A DNA stretch of 64,000 nt from Zea mays (lineage: Eukaryota > Streptophyta > Magnoliopsida > Poales > Poaceae): assembly GCF_902167145.1 (NCBI RefSeq), contig NC_050104.1, positions 7,462,001 through 7,526,000 of the forward strand. The letters are read 5' to 3'. The notes below the pieces were generated by a model that saw only the letters and a program-made list of their open reading frames with translations, searched no databases and was not told the DNA's origin. Of the stretch, positions 21,896-33,429 are shown one piece after another (position 1 is the stretch's first letter; every line of letters begins with the position of its first letter). Both the position numbers and the translations under genes were made by a program.

Positions 21896-23150
21896 TGAAA
21901 GGGAAATGTGCCCTTGGGCCATTTCTAAGTATTTTGGTGATTGAGTGCCAACTCAAGTGCTTAAAATGTGAATTTATGCAATGGATGAACAAAGTGCAAA
22001 TCAAGAGCAAAGGTATGTTTCTAAGTCTTAGTACATTGGTTTTGTGTACTAATATATTTGTCTAAGTGTTAGAAACAGGAAGAAAAAGAAAAGGAAAAAG
22101 GTGGCTGTGTACAGCCAAGGGGCTGTTTCGGTCTGGGGCACCGGACTGTCCGGTGGTGCACCGGACAGTGTCCGGTGCACCAGGCTGCCTCGGCCGAACA
22201 GGCCGCTCTCGGGAATTCGCCGACGGCGTACGGCTAAAATTCACCGGACTGTCCGGTGTGCACCGGACTGTCCGGTGAGCCAACGGTCGACTAGGGCCAA
22301 CGGTCGGCCGCGGATTCTGCGCGCGACACGTGGCCAAGCCAACGGTCGGAAGGGGGCACCGGACTGTCCGGTGTGCACCGGACATGTCCGGTGCGCCAAC
22401 GGCTCCCTGATCAGCAACGGTCGACTGCGCTATTTAAGGAAGGAAATCGGGCACCGGACAGTGTCCGGTGTGCACCGGACTGTCCGGTGCGCCCGACGAC
22501 AGAAGGCAAGATCAGCCTTCCAGATTTGCTCTCAACGGCTCCTAGCTGCCTTGGGGCTATAAAAGGGACCCCTAGGCGCATGGAGGAGATAACCAAGCAA
22601 CTCTTGAGCATTCTTGATCATCCACACTCAGTCTTTGCGCATCCGTTTGTGATTCTAAGTGATTCGAGCTCTGTTCTTGTGAGAAACTGTGAGATAGTCT
22701 TTGAGCTCGATTCTTGGCCGTGTGTGTGCGCATTTCGCTGTGGATTTGTGTGTGTTGCTTCCCTCCCTTACTCCGTGCTTTTTTGTGAATCTTAAGTGTA
22801 AGGGCGAGAGACTCCAATTTGTGGAGATTCCTCGCAAGTGGGATAAAGATAAGCAAGGCAAAATACTGTGGTATTCAAGTGGGTCTTTGGACCGCTTGAG
22901 AGGGGTTGATTGCAACCCTCGTCCGTTGGGACGCCACAACGTGGAGTAGGCAAGTTTTGTACTTGGCCGAACCACGGGATAAATCACCGTGTCTCCTCTG
23001 TGTTGAATTCTCTGTGATTGTCGTATTGTGCAAGATCTTCTCTTTAGCCACTTGGCAATTATTGTGCTAACCCCTAACAAGTTTTTGTGGCTATAAGTTA
23101 AGTTTTTACAGGATCACCTATTCACCCCCCCCCCCCTCTAGGTGCTCTCA
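21896..23150 (+). repeat. 3' LTR of the Ji-like element
   Basis: 1255 bp from TGAAAGGG to GGTGCTCTCA. Same palindromes and TATA box as the 5' copy, with a 12-base C run instead of 10. Followed by the GCAAC duplication. Confidence 0.92.
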
Positions 23151-23155
23151 GCAAC

Positions 23156-25636
23156 ACGACAAGGCAACTAGCAGACTAGCAAAAAATAAAACCCTAAAAT
23201 AACCAGCCATATGCTACGCCCTGCCCAGCTGGCTAACCGCCGCACGCCTGGACAGTTGCGCTGGCACTGCACATTGGTGACTTCACCGCGACGAGGAGCA
23301 CCGTCGAATGCTAGGAGCCTAGTACGGAAGTGATGACAATGGATTCTCAGGTGCCAACGAACTCAAATGGTGACCAAGGAAGGTGAGCAGACTCCATTTC
23401 TCCATTTCTTCTATCGGTCCCGAAGTACTTATTTCTTTTCTGATAGATGGATGAATGGATCATGGTTTATGGATGAGTGCTTTTCGATGTGGTGATGTCT
23501 GAAATATAGATAATTTCTGCTAGCTGTTAGTACCTAGTTTTCTCTTAATTGGGGATGGGGACCCATTGGGAACCCGAAACCCGAATGAGGATGGGTATAG
23601 GATGAGTTTTGCACCCATGATGGGTATGGGGTTGGATCAAACATGATGGGGATGGGTTTGGGATGCTATAACCCGGTGGAGAATTCTCCAATGACATTTC
23701 TAGGACGAGCCACGGACCGGGTCAATTTAGTGGGGCCTAGAGATGAAATCTGATAGGTAAAAACTCTTTTATGGCATGTGTATTTTATTGGGCCATTTGT
23801 TATATCCATATGGTATAGTGGACATGGGTATATTTTCTCTTGCCTCATACCCGCTACCCGATAGAAAATCTGCTAACGTATGACATGTGGGTTCGGATTA
23901 AGCGACTTATTCTCTCATGCATGGCTTGTATGATGTTGTCGTTTGATACTAAATATTGTTGATCTGTGATAAGATTATGTTGGGTTCGATAAATTTGTCA
24001 TGCTAGCACAAATATAATATATTATTTTAACATCTTTCACTATTGGTGAGGTAGGCGGTTTCAAAAGTTTGTATTCGGTACTTACTTTTGCGATTCAAAG
24101 TGATCATGTCTATTGTAATGACAGTGGGTATGGGTACCCGCTACCCGTGATGGGTATGAGTTTGGCATAATTTCGTACCCATGATGGATAGTGGGTATGG
24201 GTATGAGACATTTTTTTTCTAGTGGATATGAGTATGGTTTTGTGTATACCTTGCCCACTGCCATCTTGACCTGAGACATGGTAACGGATAAATGGCGAAT
24301 CGTACATCCGTGAGTCAAAGTTTGAGCCAAGTATAGTTAGACTGGTTTTAAACATGGTGTGTCAGGTCATGGTGTTGTGCCGTACTACCATGGCAGGTGG
24401 CTCAGGGCCATCTTGTAATAGGGCTTGAAAATAGATTAATTTCTTTATTTTGTATAGCTTATTTTCCTCCTATTTTTTGAAATTGGGCTCAGAAATAGAT
24501 TGAAGATCGGAGTCGGCCAGTCATCGATGTATATATGGTGAGTTAGGTTGGGGTGATTAAGGTAAGACCACAAACAAAACGTGTTAGACTATGCTCAGCC
24601 TGATAGCGTACTAAATGGGTCGGCAGTAAACTGATTGTGCTTGTGCCGCTTGGTAGGGTTGTCTCCAAGCCTAAGAACGACCCACAATGGGCCTCGGGTT
24701 GGTCTGAGCACAATTACTGTCATGTCATGTCGTGTCCGTACAAGAACAAAGTAGTTGTGCCTCGTGGTGACCCGCGTGGCGACCCATCTAGTCATCTATA
24801 TATAGCCGCACACAAAAAGCATGCATGCTCGTGCATGCAAAGAACTTACCGTATCTTTTTTTGTTTATCATATTTTAAACATTTCGAATATGTCTCAAAT
24901 GTGGCATTCTGTGCACATCTTCGATGCACACAATTGCGATATGTAATGATGCTTCGACCGAAACATCCCAACAACATCTCCAACTAAAGACCTCCAGTTT
25001 TCCCTAAACTTATAAGTATCCAAACCTAGTTTTGTACCTCAGTTTCTCTCTAAACTTAATATCGAAAAGTAGTTTACATTGCAGCCGCCGACCACGTTTC
25101 ACCTCAACCATTACCTGCACATCCACAATCCATGCAACCAAGTACGAACGCAAGTCCGTGACTCAACATTAATCCATGCAACATCACATGCATGAGTGTG
25201 TTACATAACTATCAAAAACATATATTTACACACATGCATTACGTCCAAAATCATTTAAACCAATTTGTGATGTCAATAACAATTAACCATAATCTTTCAA
25301 TGTCAACTAACACAATATTTCCATCACATATGATTTTACAGAAGACGGTCAATCGTGCCTACATCATTGAAGTCACTCCCAAGCATTCCCCTTCCCCACC
25401 CACACCTAGGGTGACAATGTGCTCTAAATTTTGCACTATAAAATTTAAGGATCGGATCGTATTAGAATCAGACTCTATTTCTATTCATTTTTGAACTAAA
25501 ATTTTTAGGTCCCTAACAAATTGTGAAGAAATATTTGGATCACGATCCTTTACCACCCTACTCGCACCCTCTCTTCCGGAGCCGCTCCTAGCAATGCCCT
25601 TCTTGGCCATTGCTAGCATGGTCGAGTTCATCGATG
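23156..25636. other. spacer with degenerate GGGTATGGGTA repeats
   Basis: No convincing gene. 23550-23690 and 24118-24260 are rich in GGGTATGGG and TACCCGCTACCC motifs, typical of subterminal repeats of grass hAT-type non-autonomous elements. A possible small first exon (ATG at 23340, MDSQVPTNSNGDQG before a GTGAGC donor) precedes them, but nothing follows it. I see nothing else in 24700-25600. Confidence 0.35.
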
Positions 25637-25644
25637 GAGAGAAG

Positions 25645-25931
25645 TAGTGGCGGATCCAGGATCCATGGCAAAGGCGGGCTAGAAGCTAACTATCTTCTTT
25701 TTTCCTCATATTCTTTCTCTTTTTCTCTTCACCGTCTTCTTCCTTCCTCTCCCTTTCCCCTCTTCTTCCTTCCTCTCCCTTTCCCCTCTTCTTACTTCTT
25801 CTCCCTTCTTCCTTCTCCCTTCCTCTCTCTTTATCCTCTTCTTTCTTCCTCTCTCTTACTCCTTTCTACTTGTATGCTGCCTGCGCAGGGCGGGCTGGAG
25901 CCCACCCAACCCCCTCATGGATCCGCCACTG
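25645..25931. mobile_element. hAT-type MITE with polypyrimidine core
   Basis: Terminal repeats TAGTGGCGGATCC and GGATCCGCCACTG are inverted. The 8-bp flanks match 7 of 8: GAGAGAAG (25637-25644) and GAGAGAAT (25932-25939). Length 287 bp. About 180 bp of the core (25690-25870) is nearly pure C/T on the plus strand. Confidence 0.8.
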
Positions 25932-26078
25932 GAGAGAATATAGAGGAAGAGAATAGAAAAAAGTGGATCGTATGTATCGGTATGTGTATTTTAAGGGTTT
26001 TTGTTATAGTGCAACCAAAAAAACAAAAACAAGAAATGTAAGAAAAATTCTTCAAATCTCTACTACTACAATAGCCCT

Positions 26079-26636
26079 TGTGGGGGATAGATATCCTTCG
26101 GGTTACCACAGCTCGGAGACATTTCATGGGCCATCCGAAAAGCCCTTGATGGGCCGGTCAATGGGCCTCGGTCGGAGTGGAGCCATTGAAGTCCGAGGAA
26201 GGTGTAGGTGCGTGTACGTGAGAAACCAGTCATGTACTATACATGCAGGGCGCGGAAATCAGCGGACGACTTGTTTGACTGTAGCCCAATGCGACGAGAG
26301 GCAGAACAAGCAGAACGTGGAGACCGTGGACTCATGGTAGTTTCTCTGTAACCCCAATTCATTCGAGAATAAGGCTGAAGGGGGGACCCTACAAAAAGAG
26401 ATAGACACCTATATAACTCATCTTCTTCCTCTAGACATCTCCTGTGCTCCAGAGAGAACTCAACCATACATAGACAGAAACCACATGACGTAGAGTATTA
26501 TGCCACCAAGCGGCCCGGACCTGAGCAATCGCTTGTGTCTCCGATGTGCTCTACATGTACCATTGAGTTGCGATCGTCGTTGCCTTCCTCAAAAACGCTA
26601 CATGGCCACCCCCGTAGCGTGTTGCTGGTACTTAAC
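26079..26636 (+). repeat. 5' LTR remnant and adjacent primer site
   Basis: TGTGGGGG at the left, a CCTATATAAC TATA-like box near 26408, and an end near CTTAACA just before ACATCTGGTGCGCCAGATAG (26641-26660). That last sequence resembles the leader/primer region (TGGCGCGCCAG) of maize gypsy elements. No second LTR copy was found. Confidence 0.5.
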
Positions 26637-26689
26637 ACTGACATCTGGTGCGCCAGATAGGGGGTGCAACGTCGATTTCTGACAACTCC

Positions 26690-27930
26690 ATGCCTGTCGT
26701 CTTCAACATCGTCCACCGTTTTGCCATGGGAGAGGTTTTCCTTTTTGGGTCCCTCTCCTGCATTGCTGACTAGAAGGGAGTCCTCCACCGCGTAGTACCT
26801 GCGGAGGAGGAGGCCCCAAAGTGTCGCCTCACTAGATCGACGGAGCAAAAGCCGGTGTTGCAGAAGAGGGTGATTCCACCGCCTCTCATGAACAGACCTC
26901 AAATGATCATGGCCAAGACTACACCAACTCGCCACTCAGCTCCACGACGTCTTTGCGCCGATCCGACGCACCAGGGCACCGCAACGAGGGCGGAGGCATG
27001 CCATCCCCGCCTCGGCCAAATGCCACGATGTCCTTGGTTTGAAAGACCTCGTTATCTACATCGCCGGCCCAGGCCTAGACCCAGATAAGTCAGAGGCAAG
27101 GTGCAACGGTGGCGTTCAACACCTCTAAGTCCGATAGTGCACGGCGAGCCACCGCGGGGATCAGTCGGACCCCAAAGTCGGTGGTTGTGCCCGCAACGTC
27201 GAAGGCCTCTCTCTACTACCCCTAACCTCCTCTGCATCAACGGGGGAATAGAAATTGATCCCATGTCCGACGATGAGCCAACCTTGCTAGGGGAGGAGCC
27301 CCCACAATGTGAGGCCCATCACCACCGAAATCGTCGACACAACATCCGATGACGCCATGCCGCTGCGGATCAGGATCCGACTCAGCCTGTTTCCTAGAAC
27401 AAGGCGCCCGAGGATGACAAAACTTCCAAGGAGCGAGAGTTTTGTCTGCAAAGGAATGCTCGTCGGCGTTAGCACCGAGTAGCCCATGAATGTGGCTGCG
27501 AGCTGACAGGGTGCCATTCCCGGCCTCCTCGCGATCATTCACACATCCTTCACAACCTACAACCCAAGTTCATTTGGCTACCCAGACCCCGAGCCAAGTC
27601 GGGGAAGCATTGGCCCGCCTTGCGAGCGAGCTACCACCGATGCCTGAAGGGGAGGAGTACAGGCAAATCCTCACCCAAGCGGTGAACTAGCTCCTCCAGC
27701 TAGCTCACCCGGAGGGAGATCTATGTCATCGTCTTAATGACCGACGTGACGCATGGAGCGACATCGACTTGTCATGTGCCCGACGACATGAAGAAGAGAT
27801 GAGGCACCGTGAAGACTACAACCAGAACCATGGCTCTCCCACGGCGGGGGCTGAGGACTGACCGGATCAACTGTCGATTCGACAACGCACTTGCCCGACG
27901 CACATCAACATCAACAACACATACCTTTGA
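26690..27930 (+). pseudogene. decayed gag-like region
   Basis: GC-rich sequence downstream of the primer-site-like stretch with several short open pieces in shifting plus-strand frames, ending in a RRHEEEMRHREDYNQNHGSP-like peptide near 27780-27840, of the type found in maize gypsy Gag. Multiple stops and frameshifts; assigned mainly by position. Confidence 0.4.
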
Positions 27931-27948
27931 GATCTCACTCAGGGCATC

Positions 27949-29430
27949 CTAGGGGATAGCCTCTTCAAGAAGAAAATCAAAAGGAGAAACATAAATACCT
28001 TGCAGTTTCATCGCACCTTCCGTTGGAGCTAGATCAATCAAGTCTTCTTGGATCTTAGAGCGCCTCCAACAACACACGAGGCCAGCCTCTATTGCCCCTC
28101 CATCTTTTTCACCTTCCACCACACCATCCATGTAATTAGCTTGAATAGCTAATTCCTCCACAACAGCCTCTCCACTATCAATTGACTCAGCAGACATTAC
28201 ATCCATCCCTAAAATTTTCCAAAGCCTTCGCTTCTTTGGCACCTCCCTCATAACCTCTCATGTTTTATCGACGTGTCGTCACTTTGAGATCACCTGTTTT
28301 CCTAGCTCGTCCCTAGCAATGCATGATTGCTCAGGAGCCTCGGTCATAGCACCAGCATCCTCGATCTCTGATTAACCAGCTAGTGCATTCCACATATCTT
28401 CAATCTCATAACTCCTAGCAGGTTTTCTAATGACCAAATGTGTTACCTTCGGTTCATCAGCCAAACCCTCATAGGTCGTAAGCATTGCTTTGACCTCCTC
28501 TTTAGTCGGTCGCACACCATCATCCAAGGGCACATTCTCCTATGCCGAGGGGCGAGACACAAACTCAGCAAAGGGACTCTAAGTCAAGACAAAAAACATC
28601 ATCATCATTACAGCAAAATAACATAATAGGTGTCAGTTAAGGACAAAGTGATTGAAACTAACAATAGGGAGAAGGTTCCACGCAGAATAATCTTGAGGAG
28701 CACCATCATTGACCCAACCTAGGACGTCTTCCTCCATGATTACCCTTTCAGTCTCCCAGGAAGGATCTCTAGCGCCAGTGTATAGATAAGCAGGATGTCC
28801 CCCATCCTTCAACGACTGAATGTTCTTGAATTTGAAGTCAAGCACAACAACTTCAACAGTCCAACTTCTATCCTTCATATTTGCAATTTCATTCAACAAC
28901 GCTATGGCTTCAGAGATTTTAGAGTCAGTTGGGCCCTCAATCCAACTTGGTACCCACACGTCTGGATGTCTCCCAGAATGAGCAAGAGGATAATTGTTAT
29001 GGTTTTCCATGGTAAAACACTCAAATCTCCAACCATTGATGTTGTCCTTCAATGGGATGTCCAAATATTCTGCCTTCCTACCCCAACGAAGTTCTAGACT
29101 AGCTCCCCCGACCACCTGATGTTGTCCATATGCCATACCCAATTTACAGTGATACAGGTACCGCCATAGACCAAAGTGATGAGCAATACCAAGAAAGGAT
29201 TCATTGAGGTGGACAAAGATTGCTATTTAGAGAATGGAATTCGGGTTCAGATGAGTCAAGTTGATGGGATAGTAATCCAAAAGGCCGTGAAAGAACAGAG
29301 AGATTGACAAACCCAAACCACGGATCAGGAAAGTGGTGAAGGCGACATATTAGTGAGTATCTTCGGTGGGGACAGTGACACCTTCCCAAACCCTCCACAA
29401 ACTCAACTCCTTGGGAGGAAAAACACACAT
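27949..29430 (-). pseudogene. accessory-gene remnant with 'putative gypsy type transposon' (PF04195-like) domain
   Basis: On the minus strand, a frame from about 29280 reads YPINLTHLNPNSILQIAIFV, then HHFGLWRYLYHCKLG, and continues into the open segment 29142-28633 (GGASLELRWGRKAEYLDIPL). This is the conserved part of plant PF04195-type proteins of retroelements. A GT donor near 28670 and the acceptor TTGACTTAG near 28580 suggest an intron; the next exon continues SPFAEFVSRPSA and is followed by acidic sequence down to 27949. A stop inside the second exon, further stops and frameshifts show decay. It is antisense to the gag-like region. Exact function of the family is unknown. Confidence 0.6.
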
Positions 29431-29599
29431 TCTAACCAGATGCAACAGTTCAGATTCAGATACGGAAGATCTATAGTTACCGCTAAATGGAAGTTGAGAA
29501 TTTGGATCGATGGGAGGAATCACGTCCACCGTAATATTTCACTTCAATATTTTATAGATTAGCATATCCATTAAATGTTGCAACTCAATGACCAATAGA

Positions 29600-30980
29600 A
29601 GTTGGTAAAATAAGTGAATATGAAACAAATCACCCTTATTGAAGGTTTGACACGGTTTCCAAGACCTTAGAAACGAGCTCACATAGTTTTATCCCTATAA
29701 AATCAATTTCATCCTACAAAACTCAATTCTCCTAGATGATAATGTCATATCATTAAAAATATATGATATGACACACTATTAAATGTGTCTAAACTACCAC
29801 TCAGAAGGTCGCTTGCTTTTCGAAACAGTCTGATTGTCCGGCATTCCCGCCTGCCGCCTACGAGGCCGTATGTGCGGTCCTGTTGGGCCGCTGCCAATGA
29901 TGGCTTTTGTGTACCAGACTGCAGCCGGACCCGGTCGCTGTGCTATGCCCACAAGGCCACAGCAGCGCCACGAGGAACAGTCACTTTGCGCTACACGAGG
30001 AATGATTATTTTGTTTTGTCCCATCATCAAGTCAAATACACACAGTCGCACAGACGTGGACCATGTTTGTTTCAGTTTGTTTTTAGATTCTGGTCATCAA
30101 AAGCTACTACAGACTGCCAAACACTTAACTTTTCATCATGTTTCTATAAGCATAACTTTAGTTAAAACCATCGAAAGTTAACATGAACATAGAATCGCCC
30201 GAGTCGTCGCGATAGTAAGAAACATTCAGTTTTTTTACATCCTAAATACTATAGACTTTTTTTATCTTTCTGTATATGCAATCTTAATAATACTCAGTTT
30301 CTTTTCTTAATCAGATTCTCTACCGCCATATTTTTAGAAAAAGAAAAAAAAAACTGAACCAGGCAATCATTCGCTCTGTCACGGCGGCCGGCTGTCGCCT
30401 CGATGCGCGTGGCTGCCTGCCCGATCCCAGACGACTGCACGCAGCGCACGAATTCAATGGCTACAGGCGACTGCATCCTTTCAGAGAACAGGGCTGCCGC
30501 ACTCGCATCCATCATTGCCGCCGTGAGCTGCAGACGCCGATGCCAGTGCCGGCTCCACCGATAGATCCCAGCCAGTGTCTTATCAGGTCGACACGTCCGC
30601 GGCTCTACGCAGTACTGTGCATGGGCGCCAGCTGTGGGGTTTAACATGATGGCCTCTCGAGTTTAATCTTTGCTTTGCCGGTAACCCTTGTCGACATGTA
30701 TGCCTTTGGTGGTTAGGTTATCCGGCCATGCATGGAGCTCGCGGCGCATGATGCACTTCACACTTGTAGCTTTCTAGGGATGGTCGGATGAATAATGGGC
30801 CTAGGCATCAATCATCGATCGGATTATATATACACTCAATATATATACAACTAATCTAGAGCGGCAGTGTGGCAGGTCCAATGCACGCACGTTTGGTTGG
30901 TGGCCAGAGAAGTTAGCCAGTAGCCATTACTACATAAATAACCTTTAACATCGGTTGAGTTACATTATCGAATTTTTAAC
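29600..30980. other. spacer, nothing identified
   Basis: Two GC-richer patches (29820-29990 and 30375-30660) lie in AT-rich DNA. Both are open on either strand for short stretches only. I recognise no gene, RNA or element terminus. Confidence 0.4.
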
Positions 30981-31070
30981 TCGAACTTCCATCGTTCTTT
31001 TTTATTCATCACCTTTTAGTTTGAAAACAAACTAGCAGATGATAAATATTCGAAAACGGATATAGTACTA
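30981..31070. mobile_element. Stowaway-like MITE, degenerate
   Basis: Pattern TTCCATCGTTCTTTTTTATT ... AATATTCGAAAACGGATATAGTA matches the short Stowaway family (CTCCCTCCGTTC-type ends) and is clearly related to 32775-32864. Confidence 0.6.
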
Positions 31071-31357
31071 TTTAATAAAAACTAAATATTTCAAGTTTTA
31101 GTCCTAGCTATATGACTCGATACTAATTAGTGTCTTTAGTATCTGTCGGTGATTTTTAACCCATACTAAATCTCTACTACACGGCAAAGCCCATTCCCAT
31201 TCCCAGCTGCCTGTCTTTCTCATTCCCCCTCCCTACAAAGCTCATTCACATTTCCATTCCCGGCTATCACGTGTCTTTCTCATTCCCCCTCCTACAAAGC
31301 TCATTCCCATTCCCACGTGCATCCCACGTTTAGCTAAAATTAAATTAAAAAAACAAG

Positions 31358-31427
31358 CTCCAAGGGGATTCGAACCCGCGACCCCTCAAGTAAATGTGTT
31401 TGTAGCTACCACTACACCACATGTGTA
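31358..31427 (-). other. tRNA-like / SINE-like segment
   Basis: On the minus strand, GTGGTGTAGTGGTAGC resembles a tRNA A box and GGGTTCGAATCCCC a B box/T-arm, about 35 bp apart. I cannot fold a full cloverleaf with confidence, so this is more likely a tRNA-derived relic than a working tRNA. Confidence 0.45.
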
Positions 31428-31754
31428 TTTATGTCTACATCTATTATAGTAAAACCATATACTACATCTCTCCCGAAGCCCACCTGCTACCATTGCACAA
31501 TGTGTAGTAGTAGATAAGTATCACCGAGATTATTAAATTATATTTTTGGATTGAGGGAGTAGTATTTAAAGAAGAGCCTTGCATGCAATTTCTTTTGTTT
31601 GAAGAATGTTTTCAACTTAAATACTTTTTTTGCATGTGTAACATTTATTCTCCGTAATATTTTTCCATGGATCTAACTTATAAATCATTTTCATAAACCA
31701 ATACCAAAGATAAATCCATGTTTCTTACTTGGAAACTCCGAACAAACACCACTA

Positions 31755-32520
31755 GCACGAGGCGCTCGCGTTGGCGTCGCTCACCGACGACGAGAAGAAA
31801 CTTGACGACTACCAGTTCGACCTCTGGAAGCAGTCCTACATGGCCCATGCGCCGCTGTGTACGGCAAGCTCCGACGCAGCCGCCGCTTGGACGCGGTCCA
31901 GAGCGGCTGCACCGCGCTGTCCATCGTCAAACATGGGGACCTCATGGTCGTCGCCAATGTCGACGACTCTCGGGTTGTTCTGGGCACCGCAACCTACGAC
32001 GACGCCATCACGCCGTCTAGCTCATCATCCACCTGAAGCCTAACCTGCCACGTAAGTCGCTACTGACCGGCCATGAATTCTTGTGCGCTGGAATGACGAC
32101 CATTGTTGTTGTGTGTGAGTGTCCTCGAACAAGATGTATGTAGAGGAGTAGCACATCCGGTGGTGCAACGACCAGGTGTACTACCTCGCTGATGAGCCCG
32201 GGGTGCACTTCATTTGGCAGCCTAGCCAAGAGTGATCGGTACTCACCATATCGCGCGCGTTCGACGACTATTATATCAAGGATTGTGGCGTCATCTCGAC
32301 ACCGGAGGTGAGCAGAGGTGGACCGACAACAATGATCACTCGCCATCGTCGGGGTAGCTCTTGTGCCGGCCTGCCTTTAATTCTCTTCGCAAACACACAC
32401 TTGCATTTTTTGTTTAAGCAAGCGTGTATGGTGGTGCGTGCCTGATGACTAACGATGTACGACGGAACTTCTACCGGCAGGTGTGGCACGTGCTTTCCAA
32501 TGATGAGACCATGCAAATCA
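31755..32520 (+). pseudogene. protein phosphatase 2C (PP2C) fragment
   Basis: Exon to 32051: SLTDDEKKLDDYQFDLWKQS, then after a frameshift AVQSGCTALSIVKHGDLMVV and DDSRVVLGTATYDDAITP, ending before GTAAGT. A further exon to 32307 reads YYLADEPGVHFIWQPSQE and, after a frame disruption, FDDYYIKDCGVISTPE before GTGAGC. A third piece near 32478-32520 reads VWHVLSNDETMQIM, matching the VWDVLSNxE motif. These are consecutive conserved blocks of plant PP2C Ser/Thr phosphatases, with family GDSR here DDSR. Frameshifts and missing ends make it non-functional. It was captured as genomic DNA. Confidence 0.85.
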
Positions 32521-32774
32521 TGACATATATCGAAGTCTGCATGATACTGATGGTTGCAATATAGTAGTGAAACAACTAAATTAAAATAACAAAATTTATG
32601 TATGGCTAGGATCACAAATGGATTATGAAATATTTTCTTATAACAATATAAGAAACATTTTGTATATAAGTTATCATGATATTATATGTTCCCATTGCAA
32701 CGCACGAGTACTGACCTAGTAAGTTATATGGCTTTAGAGAAGACACGCTTTGGACACTCCTTTATTACTACCAA

Positions 32775-32864
32775 GGGTACTTCTTCCATTCTTTTTTATT
32801 TGTCGCGGTTTAGTTCTAAAATAAACTAGCGGACTATAAATATTCGAGAACGAATGTAGTACTA
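32775..32864. mobile_element. Stowaway-like MITE
   Basis: TTCTTCCATTCTTTTTTATT ... AATATTCGAGAACGAATGTAGTAC has typical short Stowaway ends and core. Second family member beside the Helitron; the first is at 30981-31070. Confidence 0.65.
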
Positions 32865-33223
32865 TATATGGGTATATACAACCTATAGCCCTTGCATCGG
32901 TTTTTGAAGTATAAGTGATAGATAAGAAATAGTATGATACAACTCAGATCATCTAGATTATAAATACAATCAAGACACAATATGTGTAGACTTGATTTTT
33001 GTATTTACCCCCTGAAGTTCCCTTAAAAGATTTTCTAATTAATGGTGTTGTACATGCCCTAATAGAGCTACGTGCCTAGAGAGGATCTATTAAGTAGGCT
33101 CCTTTATTATCCTTTATAGCCAGCAACCAGTAATAACCGGTACTAAAGAAAGACAACATATATATTTATTTACATCACTCATATTATATTAAGACATGTT
33201 TAAATCTTCATATCTGATTGCAT

Positions 33224-33225
<2 letters not shown>
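32865..33225. other. spacer, nothing identified
   Basis: AT-rich sequence between the MITE and the first (TA)n tract, without coding or repeat features that I recognise. Confidence 0.5.

Positions 33226-33269
<44 letters not shown>
33226..33269. repeat. (TA)n microsatellite, left
   Basis: About 44 bp of uninterrupted TA repeats immediately left of the hairpin-ended element. Confidence 0.95.
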
Positions 33270-33271
<2 letters not shown>

Positions 33272-33429
33272 TTGTATATTAGGAGCCCTGGGCTTCCTTT
33301 AGTTATTGGAAGCCCAGGCCAGACAGTGCAATCCGGTCGAGCCGGACCAGGTCCAGACGTCTATAAAAGGAAATCCGTAGTGCTAGGGATCCGTTTTTAC
33401 GCCCCATCTCGATTCATTAGCGACGGTTG

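Larger units (their letters stand above)
14191..23150 (+). mobile_element. Ji-like Sirevirus (Ty1/copia), complete and young
   Basis: 8960 bp with two LTRs of 1253 and 1255 bp, flanked by a perfect 5-bp duplication GCAAC (14186-14190 and 23151-23155). Primer site, open gag, open pol and polypurine tract are all present. LTR start TGAAAGGGAAATGTGCCC fits the maize Ji family. I find only three substitutions between LTRs, plus a 2-bp difference in a C run. At the commonly used grass rate of 1.3e-8 per site per year this is about 0.1 million years. It could still be competent. Confidence 0.92.
26079..29600 (+). mobile_element. old Ty3/gypsy remnant, probably Tat lineage
   Basis: Left to right: an LTR-like segment starting TGTGGGGGATAGATATCC, a primer-site-like stretch, gag-like decayed sequence on the plus strand, then an accessory gene remnant on the minus strand. 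No pol was found, so a large internal deletion is inferred. The right end is not defined; 29600 is where I lose the accessory similarity. Sense gag plus antisense accessory gene mirrors the better preserved element at 37762-47419. Confidence 0.5.
31171..32719 (+). mobile_element. Helitron with captured PP2C exons
   Basis: Starts TCTCTACTAC after an A (31170) and ends CTAG (32716-32719) before a T (32720), matching Helitron insertion between A and T. The 3' end carries gcaacgcacgagtactgac and closely resembles the first Helitron. 1549 bp, non-autonomous. Near the 5' end a segment of about 60 bp (cattcccattccc ... ctacaaagct) is duplicated in tandem (31189-31310). A Stowaway-like end (GAGGGAGTAG) lies at 31553-31562. 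Confidence 0.85.

Noticed and set aside
13265..24275. A single hAT-type element spanning from tagagatgtcaacg to the GGGTATGGG repeats, with the Ji-like element inside
   Set aside because: The proposed ends are only weakly inverted and I found no 8-bp duplication, so it stays a possibility, not a call.
25610..26041. 143-codon frame over the polypyrimidine MITE
   Set aside because: Ser/Leu/Phe/Pro repeats produced by the C/T tract; it crosses both MITE borders.
31358..31427. A functional tRNA gene on the minus strand
   Set aside because: Box-like motifs are present, but acceptor and anticodon stems do not pair convincingly.
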